A stretch of 64,000 nt of DNA from Rhizaria sp. SCN 62-66 (taxonomy: Eukaryota > Rhizaria, unplaced): contig MEDY01000044.1 in the NCBI GenBank assembly GCA_001724265.1, positions 62,001 through 126,000 of the forward strand, in the 5' to 3' direction. Below the pieces are notes generated by a model. It was not told the DNA's origin, made no database searches, and saw only the letters and a program-made list of their open reading frames with translations. Position numbers and translations under genes: made by a program. This document shows, piece after piece, positions 53,301 through 64,000 of this stretch (the first letter of the stretch is position 1; every line of letters starts with the position of its first letter).

Positions 53301-56300
53301 GCCAGATGAACAACAACACCAACAACAACGCGAACACCACTGTCCACAACCACAGCTTCACGCTGGGCCACAGCCACGATCGCAACCACGGCCACGGCGG
53401 GCTGCTGCCGTCACCGACTTCGTCCACGGGCTCGTCTTTCTTCTCGGCATCCGTGTCGGCCTCCTCCTCGTCCTCTGCCTCGGCCTCCGCCTCTGCTTCT
53501 GCGCCCGGCGGCGCTAACGGGCCCGGCGGCGCGGGGCAGCCGTCTGCGCTGTTCATCGCGGCCACCGCGGCGGCGAGCGCGGCGGCCGCCAAGCCGCTGT
53601 TCCAGTCGCTGTGCGCGAGCCCGCAGGCGGCGCAGACTGTCTGCGCGCTCGTCGCCGCCGCCGTCACGTTCTCCGCAGGCGGCTTCGGCACTCAGCAACA
53701 GCAGCAGCAGCAAGTTAGTGCAACTGCTGCCAACAACACCAACTCAAGTGCAGCTGCTCCTGCTGCTGGCGCTAATGCTGGTGCTGGAAAGCAGAACAGC
53801 TCTACTAGCTCCCACTCGAACAACAACGCGAGCACCGCGGCCTCGAGCGTCGGCGCCGCGTCGGCGACCATCTCTGCGGCCACGGTCGCGACGCACGTCA
53901 CCGCGCTGCTCACGCCCGTACCGCTGCCGCCCTCTGCGCTCGCCCTCGCCACGGGCAACAGCGGCGCTGCGACGGCCAGTGCCACCTCCAACGCGAGCAG
54001 TGACGTAGTTGTCGCTGGAGACGATGACGTCGCTGTGGCTGCGGACGCGGTCGCGCCGGCCGCCATGACCTTCAGCGCCACTGCGACGGAGACTGCGAGC
54101 GTGACCGTGCCTGTAACTGCGACTGCCGCTGTGACGGAGGCCGACACGGTGCTCGACACCACCGCGGTCGCGAGCAATGCCGTGAACATTGGCTCCAGCG
54201 GCATCTCGAGCGTGAACGCGAGCAACACCAACAGCAGGAGAGCGACCTCTCTCGACTACCACAACTCGAGCGCGAGCGCGAATGCCGGCTCCGCCTCGAG
54301 CGCGAACGATAAGACGACTGCCGCGACTGCTGCTTCAAGTGCTGCCGCGAGCGCCCCCGCTGTGCCGACGTCGTCGCTGCTGCCCGGCCTGCTGGCGCTG
54401 ACGCCGACGCTGTGCGAAATGGCGCGCACGCACGGTGGCTCACGCGCGCTGCAGACGATTCTGCACGACTGCGGCGCGCCCGCCGTGGACGCCCTGTTCC
54501 GCGCACTCCTTCCGTCGTTCCCGGACACTGTGGCCAACGTCTTCGGTTCGTTCCTGGTGCAGAAGCTGGCCCCGCGCCTGACGCCGCGGCAGCGCCTGCT
54601 CGCGATCATGACGCTGCACCAGCGGCTCACGGCGCTGGCGTGCGACCCGCAGGCCACGCGCGCCGTCCTGCGGCTCGTCGACACGGCCGCCACAGACTAC
54701 GAGCGCCTCGCCGTCGTGTGTGCGGTGCAGAAGTCGCCGCTGCCCGTCACGCTGCTTGCGCTCGCGGCGTTCGGCAACAGCCAACTCACTGCAATCGACG
54801 TCGTGGCGCTGCTGACGAGCGAGACGTTTCTGTCGCTGTCGCCGCTCGATCAGAGGCTCATTGTGACCATTCTCGCACAGCTGCCCACGATCGCGGCGGC
54901 CGGCACGGCCGCCAACGCCAGCGGTCACAGCAATGCCGTGGCAGCTGCTGACGACGACGATTCGACTCCCACTCTCGCCGCCCCGGCTCTGGCTCCTGCC
55001 GCGAGCAGCAGCAGCAGCAGCACCGGCATCAGCAGCGTCGCGCTGGGCTCCGGCGCGTCGAGCCTGACCGTGGCCACGTTCGTGGCGGCGTCCTCGGCCG
55101 CGTCGTCGCCGCTGGTGCGCGAGGCGCTGGCGCAGATCGTGCCCGCGTGCCGCCGCCCCGACATCGAGGTGTGGATGCAGAAGCTTGAGCTCTCGCTGCG
55201 CAGCGACGCGCTGCCGATCGAGAAGAAGAAGCGCTCGCGGCGCAAGGCGGCCACGCGCGTCAAGGACCCCGTGCTGGGGCTGTGCACCGTGGCGGCCAAC
55301 ATGGTCGTCCACGGCGTCGCCGCTGTGTGCAAGACCAGCACGCCCATCGGCACCGCGCTCTGGAGCCCCAAATCAAACGTCAACAGCAGCGGCGTCGCCA
55401 CTACTGCGTCTGCTCCTGCTGTAGCAAGCGAGAGCACTGCTGCCGCTGCAGCTCCTGGCTCTGCTGCTGCCGCTGCGGGCGCGAGTGCTGTGCTTGCGTC
55501 GTCTCCTGGCCGCGTCCGCTCGCCCTCGTTCACCGGCGCGCGCCCGCCCACGCCGCGCTCGCCGCCGCTGCAGGCCAATGCCCTCTGCGCGAGCCCGCTG
55601 TTGACGGCGCGCACCGTTACTGGGGGCGCGTCGGCCGAGTCGCCGCCGCAGCGCCCGTCCTCGGCCAACCCCAACAACGCCACGGGCGCGACTCCGCGGA
55701 CCGCCGCCGCTGCCGCCGCTGCTGCTGGGGCTGCTTCTCCGGGAGGCTTCGTGCTGCCGCCGCCGCCCGCGGGCGCGCTGTTTGCGGGCGCGTGCTTGGG
55801 CACTGACAGCGTCTACGCGGGCATTATGCTCGCGCCCGCCGCGACGCCGCCGCTCTTGAGCCTGAGCCCTGTCGCCGCCACGTCTGCGACGGCGCTTACG
55901 GTCAGCAGCTCGCCACGGGTTGCTCGCGCGATTATCGCCACCACCGCGGTCACGAGTGCGAGTAATAGCAATAGTGGCAGCAACACTGCCGCTAGTGAAG
56001 TGGCCGATGTCCCCGTTGCTTCTACAGCTGCCGCTGCTACTGCGACGGCGGCGGCAGCAGCGGCTGCAGCTGGCAAGTACCCCTGCTACCCCGAGCACGC
56101 CATCGCGTCCCTCGTCACGGGCCTGATCCCGCCGACGTCTTTCCCCGTCACCGACACACTCATCACCATGGTCCTCGTCTCGGCGCTGTCCTCGCCGCCG
56201 CTCTGCCTGCTCCCGCCCGCGGCGCAGCAGCACTCGCCCAACAGCAGCAGCAACAGCGTCGGCAGCGGCAGCGAGGGTAACGCCTCTGCTGCGGCCGCTA

Positions 56301-59300
56301 CAGCTGCGGCGGCTGCGACCGCGGCGGCGGCGGCGCTGTCATTCTCGTCGTCGTCGTCGTCGCTGGCGGCGTCGTCGGTGACCGTGGCCATGGTGGCCGC
56401 GTTCGCCGAGGCCGCGGCGCTGCTGGTCGAGACCACGGGCGGGTACCTGCCGATCTCGAACCCCATCTCCATCCCCCCGGCGCCGCTGCCCCAGTCGCAG
56501 TTACCGCAGTCGCTCTTGCAGCCGCAGTCGCAGGGACTTGGGCTCGGTGAGCCAACGTCGCTGGTGTTGGCGCAGACGCTGTCGCAAACGCTGTCCCAGG
56601 GCGCGGCCTCGCTGCCGTCGCCGCTGCCGCCGCCCACGGTCACGCTGAGCCGGAGCGCACACACGGGCTCCCCAGTCGCCGCCAGCGACGGCAATTCCGC
56701 TCACGCTAGTCTTAACAGCACTGCGGGCGCTCTCGTTCCCGTCGCCACGGCCGTCGTCGACGCCTTGGGGGCCGGGAACGCTGGCGTTGTGTTGACGAGC
56801 GACGACGCTGATGTCACCGCGAACGATGGCTCAGTGCTTGAGTCGTCCTTCACCTCCACCGCGCTGACAGCGACGCCGGCAGTCCCCGCCCCGGATCCTG
56901 TCGCTGCTCCCATGATGGTCATCGATCCGGCGCCCGCCGTGGCGTCCCGCGCGCGCTCGCTCAGCCTCACCGCGGCGCCCGCCCGCAGCAACAGCAACGG
57001 CGCTACGCTCAATACTGCATGTAGTGAAGTCTACGGCGGCAGCTCTGTCTTCGGCCCGATGTCGTACGACCCTTACGACACGGTGGAGTTCTGCCGCCTG
57101 ATCGTGGCCACGGCGCCTTGCCCGGGCTTCTTGAGCCTCATGGCCGACCCGCACGGTTGGCACGTCTTCTTCTCGCTCCTGGACCGGCTGTGCCCGTTCC
57201 TGCTCCGCGGCTCGCTGCTCTTCCCCTCGCTCTTCCACGCCACGCTCCCGATCGGGCTCGACCGCTACGGCGTCGTGCTGGCCAAGCGCGTGCTCTCGCT
57301 CGCCGGCCCGCGCGTCTTTACGCTGCTCGCCTCGCGCGTCGCGGCCTGCGCGGCGGAGCTCGTCGACCACCAGTTCGGCAACTACCTGCTCCAGTTCGTC
57401 GTCACCGCCGCCGGGGAAAACGAGCAGCTGCAGACGCAGCAACAGCAGCAGCAAGCGGCCGCGACTGCGAACGCCAGCGCGACTGGCGCAGCTGCCACGG
57501 AGGCCGTCGAGCCTGTGGCTGTTTCTGCGGGCGCGAGCGCGAACACTGGCGCGAACGGCGGGCTGCCGCCCGTGTCGCGCCGCTCTAGCATGCGCGCGAG
57601 TGTCAGTGCTGGGACGGCCAACGTGAGCGCTCTCTCCGCCTCCGCCTCCGCCTCCACCTCCGGCTCCGGCTCGACCCCGATTGCGGGCTCGCCCGCGCGG
57701 GGAGAAGGCGCGACCCGCTCGATCGCCCCTGCAGGCGACGCCGCTGCTGCCGGCGCGTCGCCGCCGACTCCGACCGCAACGCTCTTGAGCGCCGCGAGCG
57801 TGAGCGCCAACTCGGGGAGCGGCTTCGGGAGTCACGGCGGCCGCAAGCGCGTTTTGATTAACAACGCTGCTGCCGCTGTTCCTGCTGCTGCCGCTCACGC
57901 TGAGGCTGCTAACAGTGCGGCATGTCCATTCACGTTTGCGATCCAGCATCCGATGAACCTCATTCATCCTCACAACCCCGAGACGAGCGGCGGCAATAGC
58001 AACATCGCCAACGTCGGCTCCACTCCCACCCTGGCAACCAGCGCCAGCAACAGCAACAGCAATACCTCGACCGCAACCACGCCTGCAACTGCGAGTAATG
58101 TCAGCGCTGCTCCCGTGCTGTTGTCACCCACTGCGCTTGCGCTGCGCTCCGAGTGCCTGTACCGCGTCAACGACTTTCTCTACTCGTCGCTGCGCGGCTC
58201 GTTCCTGCCGCTCTCGCGCCTCCGCTTCGCCGTCAACGTCGTCGAGCGCATTCTCCGTGCCGGCTCGCTGCCGCTGCGCGCCGCCGTGGTCACCGAGTTC
58301 ATCGCGTCGCCGCTGACGCACACCGAGCTTATCACGCACCCCACGGCCGCGTTCGCCGTGCAGCACGTCTTCGCCGCCGCCACGCCCGCCGCGGCCGCCG
58401 TGCTCGCCGGCCGCGTGCTTCTATCGCTGCACGCGCTGCCGCGGCCGCTGCGTAAGCGCTGGGCCAAGCTCATCCTCGAAGCCAAGAACAAGGTGAAGCT
58501 GCCGCAGGTCATCGTCAGCGAGCTCGAGTCCTTCGCTGGCGGCCCTAACAGCAGCAACAGCAGCAGTGGCACTGGAGCGGCCAGTGACCAAGCTCAAGCT
58601 CATGGCCACAGGAACAGCGTCGGCAGCGTCGGCGGCCAGGGGGGCGTTGAGTCGCCTTCTCTTACGCCGGCGCCCACGCCTGCGCTGCCAAACACCAGCC
58701 TTATGCTGCTGTCCAACTCGAACTCGAGCAACAGCAACGGGAACACGAACGGCGCTAGCAGCGGCACGTTGAGTGAGACTGCGTTGGCCGCGGCAGCGCT
58801 GATGGCGTCTGCGGGCGGCTTGTTCACGTCGTTCCCCAACACAAACCACAGCAACCCACGGGGAAGCGCGAGCAACACTTGCAGCGCCCACGGCCACGCT
58901 CATGGACACGGACACGGCTACAATGCGCACAACCACGGCTCTGATCAGCAACAGTACGACTATCACAATGCTGTTTCCGGCCATGACAACGACACGGTCA
59001 CGACTCTCTTGCCTCACGGACAGCAGCAGCGGCAGCAGCAGCAACAACAGCAGAAGCCCGGCTCCCGGCCCGGCTCCGGCGCGCGCTACCGCACGCAGAC
59101 GCCCGCGCTCCCCGCCAGCATGATGGGCAACAACGCCAACGTCGCCTCGTCGCCGCTGCTCGCCAACACCACCGTGGTCTCGAACGCGGGCTCAACCCTC
59201 CGCAGCAGCTCCTCGTTCGGTGCCAGCGCCAACTCGCTCTCTGGACCCGGCGCCAGTGCTGGTGGTGTTCCGATGCTGAACGCTGCGCCGGCGACTGCGG

Positions 59301-60766
59301 TGTCGCCGCTGCTTGGCGCGCTGCCCTTCATGGGCTCAATGCCCTTGCCCATGCTCACGCCCACGCCGGGCCTCAGCAGCGGCGCGAGCGCGAACTCCGG
59401 CATGAACTCGAGCACGAGCTACGGGCAGGGACTTGGCCTGGGGCTGGAGACGCTCTCGCTCTCGCTGTCCCCCGTCTCACACACGCAGACCACCTTCGCC
59501 AGCAACAGCGTTAATAACACTGGGAACACTGGGATGAGTGGCACTGGGGGCGCTGGTGCGCTGAGCGTCGGGACCTCGGCTGCTGCGCTTGCGGCCGCTG
59601 CGATGGCTGCTGCCACGGCCTACACCAATAGCGCTAACACCAGCAGTAATAGCAACAACAACGGCACGCTGATGCCGCTTACCTCGCCCTCTGTCTCCAC
59701 GACTACGACGTCGAGTACGGGCCTGCACAGCCACAGCACCGCTGGCTCTGCTCTTGTGTCGCCCACAGGCAGCGCGGCCGCCAACGATTCCGCTGCTGCG
59801 GCAGCGGCGGCGCGGGGCGCGGGGCTGCAGCAGCAGCAGGCGCAGCTGTTGGCGCAGCTGCAGCAACTGCAGCTGCTGAGTGCTCCTGGTAGTGTTGATC
59901 CGAACAACCGTAACAATTCGAACAACATGCAAGTGCAGTTGCAGCAGTTGCAGGTGTTGCTGAAGCAGCAACAGCAGCAGCAGCTCCAGTTCCAGCAACA
60001 GCAGCCAGTTGCGCAACCGCAGTTGCAGCAGACGGAGCTCTTGTTCCAGTTGCAGCAGCAACAGCAAAAAACTCTGCAACTCCTGCTAGCTACTCTCCAA
60101 CAGCAGCAGAATCAGCCTCAGGCGCAGCAACAACAGCAGCATACGCCTTCATACCCGCACGGTCACTCTTTAGTTCACAGTCACAGTCTTGGCAATAACG
60201 CGATTCTGCAGAATCACGGTCTGCTGCCGACTCATAGTCTCACTCAAAGCCTGACTCAGAGCCTGACTCAGAGTCTGACTCCTAGCCACGCACAGCTCCA
60301 GCAGCAGCCTCCGCAGCTGGTTGTCTCAACCTCCCTGCCCTTTGGCTACGGTGTTGGTGCATCTCTCGCTCCCACGCCATCTCAACACTCGCAGACACAG
60401 CAACAGCCGCAGCAGCAGCAAGGGAACACCAACGGTGCGTACTACGGTGGCGTCAGCGGAGGATTCCCTCTTCCGACGCAAGCGGCGCAGCAAGCCTACT
60501 CGCTCTACGGTCCGAACGCGAATAGCAGTGCAACCCATGTGCAGTCTCAATCGCCGCAGCAGTGGCGGACTCCAATCTCCGCATCCTCGTCTGTCGCTGG
60601 CTCCCCTGCTCACCCCGGGACTGCGAACAACGCTAACAACACTAGCAACAGTATGAGTGCGAACGCGCATACAAACAACTTGTTATATACGCAGCAGCAG
60701 CAAATTAATATGTTGCAAGCGCAGCTAGCGGCACTTCAACAAAACAACAACAAGGGCAACAACTAA
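48971..60766 (+). CDS. Giant protein with split Pumilio-like (PUF) repeats
   Basis: A single uninterrupted frame from ATG 48971 to TAA 60764-60766, 3,931 residues. The first ~1,780 residues are Ala/Ser/Asn/Gly-rich with poly-Gln tracts (near 49730-49760 and 50290-50340), Ser/Asn runs (50690-50750) and a His-Gly repeat (50170-50200). Pumilio-like repeats then appear in separate blocks. Residues ~1800-1965 hold LCEMARTHGGSRALQTIL and VFGSFLVQKL, matching the PUF helix patterns HGSRFIQQ and VFGNYVIQK. Residues ~2705-2815 hold FLSLMADPHGWHVFFSLL and LVDHQFGNYLLQFVV. Residues ~3055-3185 hold FAVNVVERIL, AAFAVQHVF and a final helix set. Between blocks lie 740 and 240 mostly disordered residues, plus a basic patch (EKKKRSRRKAATRVKD). 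The C-terminus is rich in Gln tracts. PUF proteins bind 3' UTRs and repress mRNAs; RNA binding here is inferred. Confidence 0.7.
60235..60290 (+). repeat. Tandem SLTQ repeat inside the PUF-like giant
   Basis: Four consecutive SLTQ/SLTP units (SLTQSLTQSLTQSLTPS) are encoded by near-identical 12-base units, typical of recent slippage in a disordered Gln-rich tail. Confidence 0.8.
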
Positions 60767-62856
60767 GAACCTGACGAGCTCTAGTTCTGTTTCAATGCCG
60801 CATTGTGGAACGTGAATAACGCTGCGTCCAATCCAAAAATTGTTTACCCTACTTGACGGTTCGTCGAGCGCAAGGACCACACATACTTGCACTCCCTCTC
60901 AAGCAACGAAGGCACAAAAACATTGATGCATGCATGCAAAGGTACAGCGTGTGTTGTGTTTTTGTTTCATCTTCGGACCAGAACAATTCGCGAGTAATGT
61001 TTTTTCTCTAAGAACAAAATTCCTGACTAACAAAACTGCAAAAATCAATAACAACGACATGAAGTTCGACTTGAGTGTTCAGAGAGACATCGACATAGTA
61101 TTTACATCAGGTAAGTGCTTCCCGATGCCGCTGGACGCTATCTAACTTACGTAGCAACTGCATGCGCGTGCTTGTCACTCCTTAGAGTAGCTGCACACGT
61201 CCTTTAACTTTGCTGAGACAAACAACAAGCTTTAAAAATGCTTTAAAATGTGTTTTACCAATGATCATTTTTTCACATCAATAGCTCAGAGTCGCAACAA
61301 CTAATGACACCTCAATTTTGACATGGTCATGACTGCTTTTGGCAAATTACCACGACTATTGTTGATGTGTATGGCTGGTTGCTGCTTTCTACATCACTGC
61401 GTATGTACATGTATGTTAAAATAAGTGTTTAATGTTGCTGCTCTCCCCGAAATGTATACCTCAGTCTCTTCTTAGCCTCTCGTTGTTTAACTGCTAGCTT
61501 GTATCTTTGCGTTTTACGCTATAATTCTTTTATCATCTTTATCTTTGTGTGTTCTCGTTGTCGTCATTGTCTGTTTTGCTCGCGTTTCTTCACTCAATCC
61601 TTTTCGTATTTTTGAGCTCGTACATGTTTCTTCCTCGCTTCGTTATTAACATCTTCCGAGTAGTGTTACCTGTCTTTTAGTTTATGTCTTTCATTTTGTG
61701 TCGCAAACTCTTCACACCTAACAAAATTTATCACATCAATTATATCCATTCCAAAACCATCGCAGTCACCTTATCCTGTATCTTATTTTTACTTGTGCGT
61801 CTGTGCATGCATGCATACATGCGTGTTATGTTGGATATGTAATATGTGAGTGTGGAATGTTGTGACTTTGTCTCACGACTTCACCCACGAGCACAGCTAT
61901 AGCTGACTCTCGTTCTGGAGTTCTGGATTTGTTCATTAGTTTCCTTTTGTATGTCTCGTGTGATTTATATATCTGTTGTCCCTTTTATCTTTCGCTTAAC
62001 ATCGCCAGCATCAATCGTTGCTTCACTACTAAAAACTGTACATCATCTCTTTCTTATTCGAACATATCCGATCTTAATACTAGACACGTATCTATCATCT
62101 ACTTTATATTGAGACAAGTCGACAATGGCAACACGACGCATCTCTTTCGTCGTTTATGCAAGCATCATTGCGACAACTTTCGCAAACGTGTGTTGTCACT
62201 TGAGCTATGCGCGCGCGTGGTTCGAATCTTCTTTCTCGCTATCTTTCGTGCAAGTGTCTCTTGTTTAGTGCGTTTAGTGCGTTGGACTCTGTATTCTTGC
62301 CTTTGCTTCTCCAAGCTGCAAGGCGATAAAACTAGTAGTGGTGGTAATGTTAGCCTTGTTGCTGCATACCTCTGTCTTTATGTGTATCTTTCCCACCTTT
62401 ATCTACCTTTTCCTTATGCTAATACTTTAACCGTGCTCGCACTCTCAATATGTCTGATGTGATCAACTGCACGAAATCAAATGACGACACAATACAAACT
62501 TATATCTCAATCAACTTATTCTTAACAAACTCCGCAACATATCATGTGATATTTTCCCACCATTACGGTCAGAAATCCGTCACACAGTGTCACGAGTGAC
62601 AATCTGGCTTTGTTGCTGCTGCTCACATTCACAATCCTCGATCACTTGATTTTCAGGAAATCTATCGTAAATATGTTTCGTGAACAATTTGTCCATATTT
62701 TCTTGTTGTATTTTAGATTAAATATTTTTGTCACGTGAATGGAAGTCGATGATTTAGTGAGACATCTTGCATTAACATCAGTCACGTCCAGTACGTTCTC
62801 ACAACGTGTGCGTTCACTCATATCTTACCTTGATTCGCAGTTGGGTAGATATAAAG
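60767..62856. other. Long intergenic region upstream of the CLPB-like gene
   Basis: Two kb without a supported gene. The 3' UTR of the PUF-like gene should occupy the left end. From about 61430 to 62480 the plus strand is markedly T/C-rich. Alternating TGCATGCA motifs occur near 60926-60938 and 61804-61816. A long frame near 61929-62462 has no ATG start and no coding character. A 65-codon ATG frame at 62739-62936 overlaps the next gene's start in another frame and could act as an upstream ORF. Confidence 0.4.
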
Positions 62857-64000
62857 ATGATAAAAGCATCAAATCTCCTTCTCTCGTCAACAAAATTGAT
62901 TCGACAAAGCGTTTCTTCTTCCTCATCCCTTGCTAAGAAGATCAGCAGCACTGCCACATGTACCGCTACCACTCGATCAGCAGCTTCAACAACAGCTCTG
63001 TCGCGTTCCAAGTGTATCTCGGTGCGATTTTGCAGCGTAGCACCGCTCTCAATAGTTTTAGCTGCTATGCTTCACTCCACAGTCCCACTCAAACTTGGAT
63101 CGTGGAAAGATAGCAATAACAGAAGCCACGACTTTGACAACGCTCCTTATAGACCACCGCCGCCACCGTCGTCCGAGTACTCGACGCCCTACGCCAGCGG
63201 CTACCCGCATGCCTACAGGGACAGCGTGGACTGGTCCTCCCGTACCAGCAACCGCCACAACTCAAGCAATGAGTCAGCGTTCACACATACAGATGGAGGC
63301 TCCAAATCCAGCGCTCATGATCGTCGCACTAGCAACGGGACTAACACTGGCACATCCAGGTGGGTCCCCTTCCTCATGCTCACTGCCTGTGCCGCGTTTG
63401 CCCTGTACGCCGCCTTCGCTCCGCTGCCGCCCCCGTCTCGTCACTATCAGCTCCTCGAGGCCGCCATCCTCGCCGACGACCGCCAGGGTCTCCAGCGCCT
63501 GCTCCAGCGCCGTTGCGACCCCAACGCGCGCTCCCCGCACTGGGGCATGACGCCGCTCGCACTCGCCGCCGCGGTCCCCAGCTCCCCGCGCCTCGTCGAA
63601 ATCCTGTTGCAAGCGGGCGCTGACCCCGCCGCGCCGGCGTTCGCGGGAGGCACGGCGCTTATGGCGCTGGGCGCCAAGGCCGCCTCGCAGAAGATGCGCG
63701 GGTGGCTTTCCCAGGGTCGCAAGCTCACGGACGCGCGGCCGATTGCACCCGCCGATGCCGAGGTGATTGTGAAGATGCTTTTGGGCGCGGCGGACGCGGC
63801 TGCCGGCGTGCGCGGCCCAACCGCATGGGATGACTCGAACACTGACGCTAAGGCGGGAGACAACGCGCCTGCGGTGGGGGCTGCGGCGCTGGCGCGACGG
63901 AACTGGCGGGTGCCGCCGATCAGCGAGGGCTTGCGCAACACAGGCGCTGTTAACATCGACAACAGCGGTAGAAAGAAGAACGATGACAATAGAGCTGGCA
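62857..64000 (+). CDS. CLPB: CLPB/SKD3-like ankyrin protein, mitochondrial, partial
   Basis: The frame is open from a TAA at 62773-62775 to the right edge; with ATG 62857 it encodes 381 codons so far. The first ~60 residues are Ser/Thr/Lys/Arg-rich with no acidic residue (MIKASNLLLSSTKLIRQSV), as in a mitochondrial presequence. A Pro/Ser/Asn-rich stretch follows. A hydrophobic segment near residues 169-188 (WVPFLMLTACAAFALYAAFA) precedes two ankyrin repeats (YQLLEAAILADDRQGLQRLL; WGMTPLALAAA; LVEILLQAGADP). The order presequence, hydrophobic segment, paired ankyrins, then a charged Asn/Asp linker matches the N-terminal half of SKD3/CLPB, an intermembrane-space disaggregase. The AAA+ domain would lie outside the window. 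Any other ankyrin membrane protein remains possible. A later ATG (63067) would drop the presequence. Confidence 0.5.
   Translation, partial: MIKASNLLLSSTKLIRQSVSSSSSLAKKISSTATCTATTRSAASTTALSRSKCISVRFCSVAPLSIVLAAMLHSTVPLKLGSWKDSNNRSHDFDNAPYRPPPPPSSEYSTPYASGYPHAYRDSVDWSSRTSNRHNSSNESAFTHTDGGSKSSAHDRRTSNGTNTGTSRWVPFLMLTACAAFALYAAFAPLPPPSRHYQLLEAAILADDRQGLQRLLQRRCDPNARSPHWGMTPLALAAAVPSSPRLVEILLQAGADPAAPAFAGGTALMALGAKAASQKMRGWLSQGRKLTDARPIAPADAEVIVKMLLGAADAAAGVRGPTAWDDSNTDAKAGDNAPAVGAAALARRNWRVPPISEGLRNTGAVNIDNSGRKKNDDNRAG

Noticed and set aside
49175-58700. Long antisense frames opposite the PUF-like giant
   Set aside because: They are mirror products of GC-rich, repeat-rich codons; the sense frame is open for 11.8 kb.
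62205-62235. tRNA T-loop-like GGTTCGAATC
   Set aside because: Flanking bases do not form the T-stem, and no anticodon or acceptor stem could be fitted on either strand.
61929-62462. 177-codon frame in the T/C-rich region
   Set aside because: It starts with TTG and has no internal ATG until the last codon; the composition follows the local pyrimidine bias.
62739-62936. First coding exon of the CLPB-like gene starting at 62739, with GTACGT donor at 62791
   Set aside because: Joining it to the nearby acceptor at 62840 gives an immediate in-frame TAG, and the implied 50-bp intron is much shorter than the others. It is kept only as a possible upstream ORF.
1-64000. Transposons, insertion sequences, CRISPR arrays, viral genes
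   Set aside because: No transposase, reverse transcriptase, integrase, terminal repeats, spacer arrays or viral hallmark genes were seen on either strand.

Overview
The window is nuclear DNA of a unicellular eukaryote. It has spliceosomal introns of about 110-220 bp, GC-rich exons, AT-rich introns and intergenic DNA, and very large proteins full of Ala, Ser, Gln and Asn runs. A CFAP141-like axonemal gene implies a flagellated cell. A partial gene at the right edge has the front-end layout of the mitochondrial CLPB/SKD3 disaggregase, a family known mainly from animals and choanoflagellates. A holozoan flagellate is therefore a reasonable but unproven guess. I see no mobile element, tRNA, rRNA or CRISPR array.

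Layout, left to right. (1) 1-12694, minus: an intronless giant reading frame of at least 4,231 codons that leaves the window still open; family not recognised. (2) 13421-14859, minus: RBM22/Cwc2-type spliceosome protein. (3) 15508-16118, plus: small TPR-like protein. (4) 16858-20079, minus: secreted transglutaminase with an intact Cys-His-Asp triad. (5) 20606-22564, plus: DadA-like FAD oxidoreductase. (6) 23067-23946, minus: CFAP141-like ciliary protein. (7) 24759-27233, minus: FAD-linked D-lactate dehydrogenase. (8) 28261-30597, plus: DHHC palmitoyltransferase interrupted by an in-frame TAG. (9) 30876-32086, minus: PRA1-family protein. (10) 32566-34851 and 35403-38252, plus: two unrecognised proteins. 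(11) 38397-41537, minus: F-box-like protein. (12) 42254-43579, plus: AMPK-gamma-like CBS protein. (13) 44207-47925, minus: unrecognised low-complexity protein. (14) 48971-60766, plus: 3,931-residue intronless protein with Pumilio-like blocks. (15) 62857-64000 and beyond, plus: CLPB-like protein, partial.

The genes do not form one pathway, as expected for a eukaryotic chromosome. Most sit in head-to-head pairs separated by 0.5-1 kb. Two themes stand out. First, introns use an unusual 5' splice site: G at +5 in 18 of 19 inferred introns, C at +4 in 17, and GTACG as the first five bases in 14. Second, conserved domains (PUF, F-box, DHHC) are split by long low-complexity inserts. Splice sites and starts were inferred by eye from frame continuity and family conservation.
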